A stretch of DNA of 24,044 bases from CAYMLL01 sp964390645 (GTDB lineage: Bacteria > Planctomycetota > UBA8108), in contig CAYMLL010000090.1 in assembly GCA_964390645.1 (NCBI GenBank), positions 1 to 24,044 on the forward strand, given 5' to 3'. Both the position numbers and the translations under genes were made by a program. This document shows, in pieces, positions 23,107-24,044 of the stretch; the stretch's first letter is position 1, and each line of letters opens with the position of its first letter. The notes beneath the pieces were generated by a model that saw only the letters and a program-made list of their open reading frames with translations, searched no databases and had not been told where the DNA came from.

Positions 23107-23313
23107 ACTGTGCGGACGTTCACGGCCACCGAGCGGGATCTGTGCATGCTCGAGGCGCTGGCGCAGTACCACGGCTTCTCGAAGAGCGGCACGATCACCA
23201 ACCTGATCAAGAAGGAGTTCTGGCGGGTCTTTCCCGCCGGGACCGACGTGGTCGCTCCCGAGCCCGGAGCTCGCATCACCGGCGTCGTCGAGGGCGACGA
23301 GGACGAGCGATGA
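23098..23313 (+). CDS. small ribbon-helix-helix-like protein, possible regulator
   Basis: 71 residues. I do not recognise a named family. The first 45 residues fit a ribbon-helix-helix layout: a short strand (VRTFTATE), helix A (RDLCMLEALAQYHG), a turn with FSKSG, and helix B (TITNLIKKEFWRVF). The remainder is an acidic, Pro/Gly-rich tail. A DNA-binding role is therefore likely but not proven. I took ATG 23098 as the start because upstream ATGs in the array meet TGA after five codons. Its own TGA overlaps the nadA ATG (ATGA at 23310), so the two are translationally coupled. It may regulate this NAD-synthesis operon, perhaps through the phased TGTATA boxes. No known NAD-pathway regulator that I can name (NadR, NiaR, NrtR, NadQ) looks like this. 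Confidence 0.75.
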   Translation: MKKTVRTFTATERDLCMLEALAQYHGFSKSGTITNLIKKEFWRVFPAGTDVVAPEPGARITGVVEGDEDER

Positions 23314-24044
23314 GCGACACGATCGGCGAAATGACGGCCGGCCATGCGGTCGACCTGGTCGACTTTGCCACGCCGCCCGCGTGGGCGATCACGGAGAGCT
23401 CCCTCGGCGACGTCCGTGAGCTGCAGCGCGAGATCCGCGAACTCGCCGTGGCGAAGAACGCCGTCATCCTGGCGCACAACTACCAGCTGCCCGCCGTCCA
23501 GGAGGTCGCCGACCACCTCGGAGATTCGCTGGGATTGTCGATGGACGCGAGGAGCACGGACGCCGAGCGCATCGTTTTTTGCGGCGTCCACTTCATGGCG
23601 GAGTCGGCGAAGATCGTCAACCCGGACCGCAGGGTCCTGCTGCCGAATCTCGCTGCCGGCTGCTCGCTGGCCGACTCGATCAGCGCCGAGTCGCTCGAGG
23701 ACTGGCGCGAGCGTTATCCCGACCACACGGTCGTCACCTACATCAACTCCAGCGCCGAGGTCAAGGCGCTCTCCGATATCTGCTGCACGTCGGGTAACGC
23801 GATCTCGGTCGTTCGCAGCATCGACAACGACAAGATTCTCTTCACGCCGGATCGCAACCTCGGGCGCTGGGTCGCGAAGCACGTTCCGGATAAGGAGATC
23901 GTCGTCTACGACGGCTGTTGCCCGACCCACGAGGTCCTGCGTGCCGTCAGTGTCGAGAAGAGCCGCGAGACGCACCCCGGTGCCATCGTCGTCGCGCCCC
24001 CGGAGTGTCGCGAGGACGTGCTCGGGGTCGCCGACGAGATCTGC
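23310..24044 (+). CDS. nadA: quinolinate synthase NadA (3' end beyond window)
   Basis: It condenses iminoaspartate with dihydroxyacetone phosphate to quinolinate, in the de novo NAD pathway. It uses one [4Fe-4S] cluster with a site-differentiated iron. 245 codons are visible and the frame is still open at the window end. Family features are the substrate loop AHNYQ (55-59), AGCSLAD with cluster ligand C118, the ICCTSGNA segment, PDRNLGRW, and CCPTHE with C204 as the likely second ligand. The third ligand should lie past the window. The first 45 residues precede the core. It starts inside an ATGA overlap with the RHH-like gene. Confidence 0.96.
   Translation, partial: MSDTIGEMTAGHAVDLVDFATPPAWAITESSLGDVRELQREIRELAVAKNAVILAHNYQLPAVQEVADHLGDSLGLSMDARSTDAERIVFCGVHFMAESAKIVNPDRRVLLPNLAAGCSLADSISAESLEDWRERYPDHTVVTYINSSAEVKALSDICCTSGNAISVVRSIDNDKILFTPDRNLGRWVAKHVPDKEIVVYDGCCPTHEVLRAVSVEKSRETHPGAIVVAPPECREDVLGVADEIC

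Overview
This is a GC-rich bacterial window, probably a scaffold from an uncultured Gram-negative organism. It encodes a periplasm-facing DsbD system, a complete 14-subunit respiratory complex I, and a selenocysteine codon. I cannot fix the phylum. Acidobacteriota, Myxococcota or Planctomycetota-like lineages would fit, but that is a guess. Two runs of exactly 100 N sit inside short tandem repeats and look like assembly gaps. No tRNA, rRNA, CRISPR array or insertion sequence is visible.

Layout. Positions 1-4336 hold three minus-strand genes: a secreted protein with many CxxC zinc-ribbon motifs and a coiled-coil tail, a DsbD-type thiol:disulfide transmembrane protein, and a small protein I do not recognise. 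DsbD is interrupted by one in-frame TGA exactly where the first Cys of its thioredoxin CxxC should be. A bacterial SECIS-like hairpin follows, so I read it as a 678-residue selenoprotein. Positions 4483-7990 are a plus-strand operon behind a TATAAT box: thioredoxin, an IscU/NifU-like scaffold lacking its third Cys, tyrosyl-tRNA synthetase, and a cysteinyl-tRNA synthetase homologue whose HIGH and KMSKS motifs are both degenerate while the zinc/cysteine site is kept. Positions 8564-22784 are the minus-strand nuo operon in the order nuoA to nuoN. Its promoter has a TGTGA-N6-TCACA (CRP/FNR-family) palindrome just upstream. Divergent from it (22957-24044, plus) is an operon of a small ribbon-helix-helix-like protein and nadA, the latter cut by the window end.

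The most unusual feature is a shared architecture in three short tandem arrays (5230-5429, 7981-8198, 23051-23106). Their units are 14, 8 and 14 bp, all of the form 3n-1. Each unit is a minimal ORF whose TGA stop overlaps the next unit's ATG or GTG (an NTGA overlap). Two arrays begin exactly on the stop codon of the upstream gene. Two end exactly at the start of a downstream gene, tyrS and the RHH gene. They therefore read as chains of translationally coupled mini-cistrons that keep stop-to-start coupling whatever the copy number. Ordinary NTGA overlaps also join nuoC/D, nuoD/E, nuoG/H, nuoJ/K and the RHH gene to nadA, so this genome uses that junction routinely. A fourth repeat lies inside a coding region (nuoB C-terminus) and has a 6-bp unit that preserves frame.
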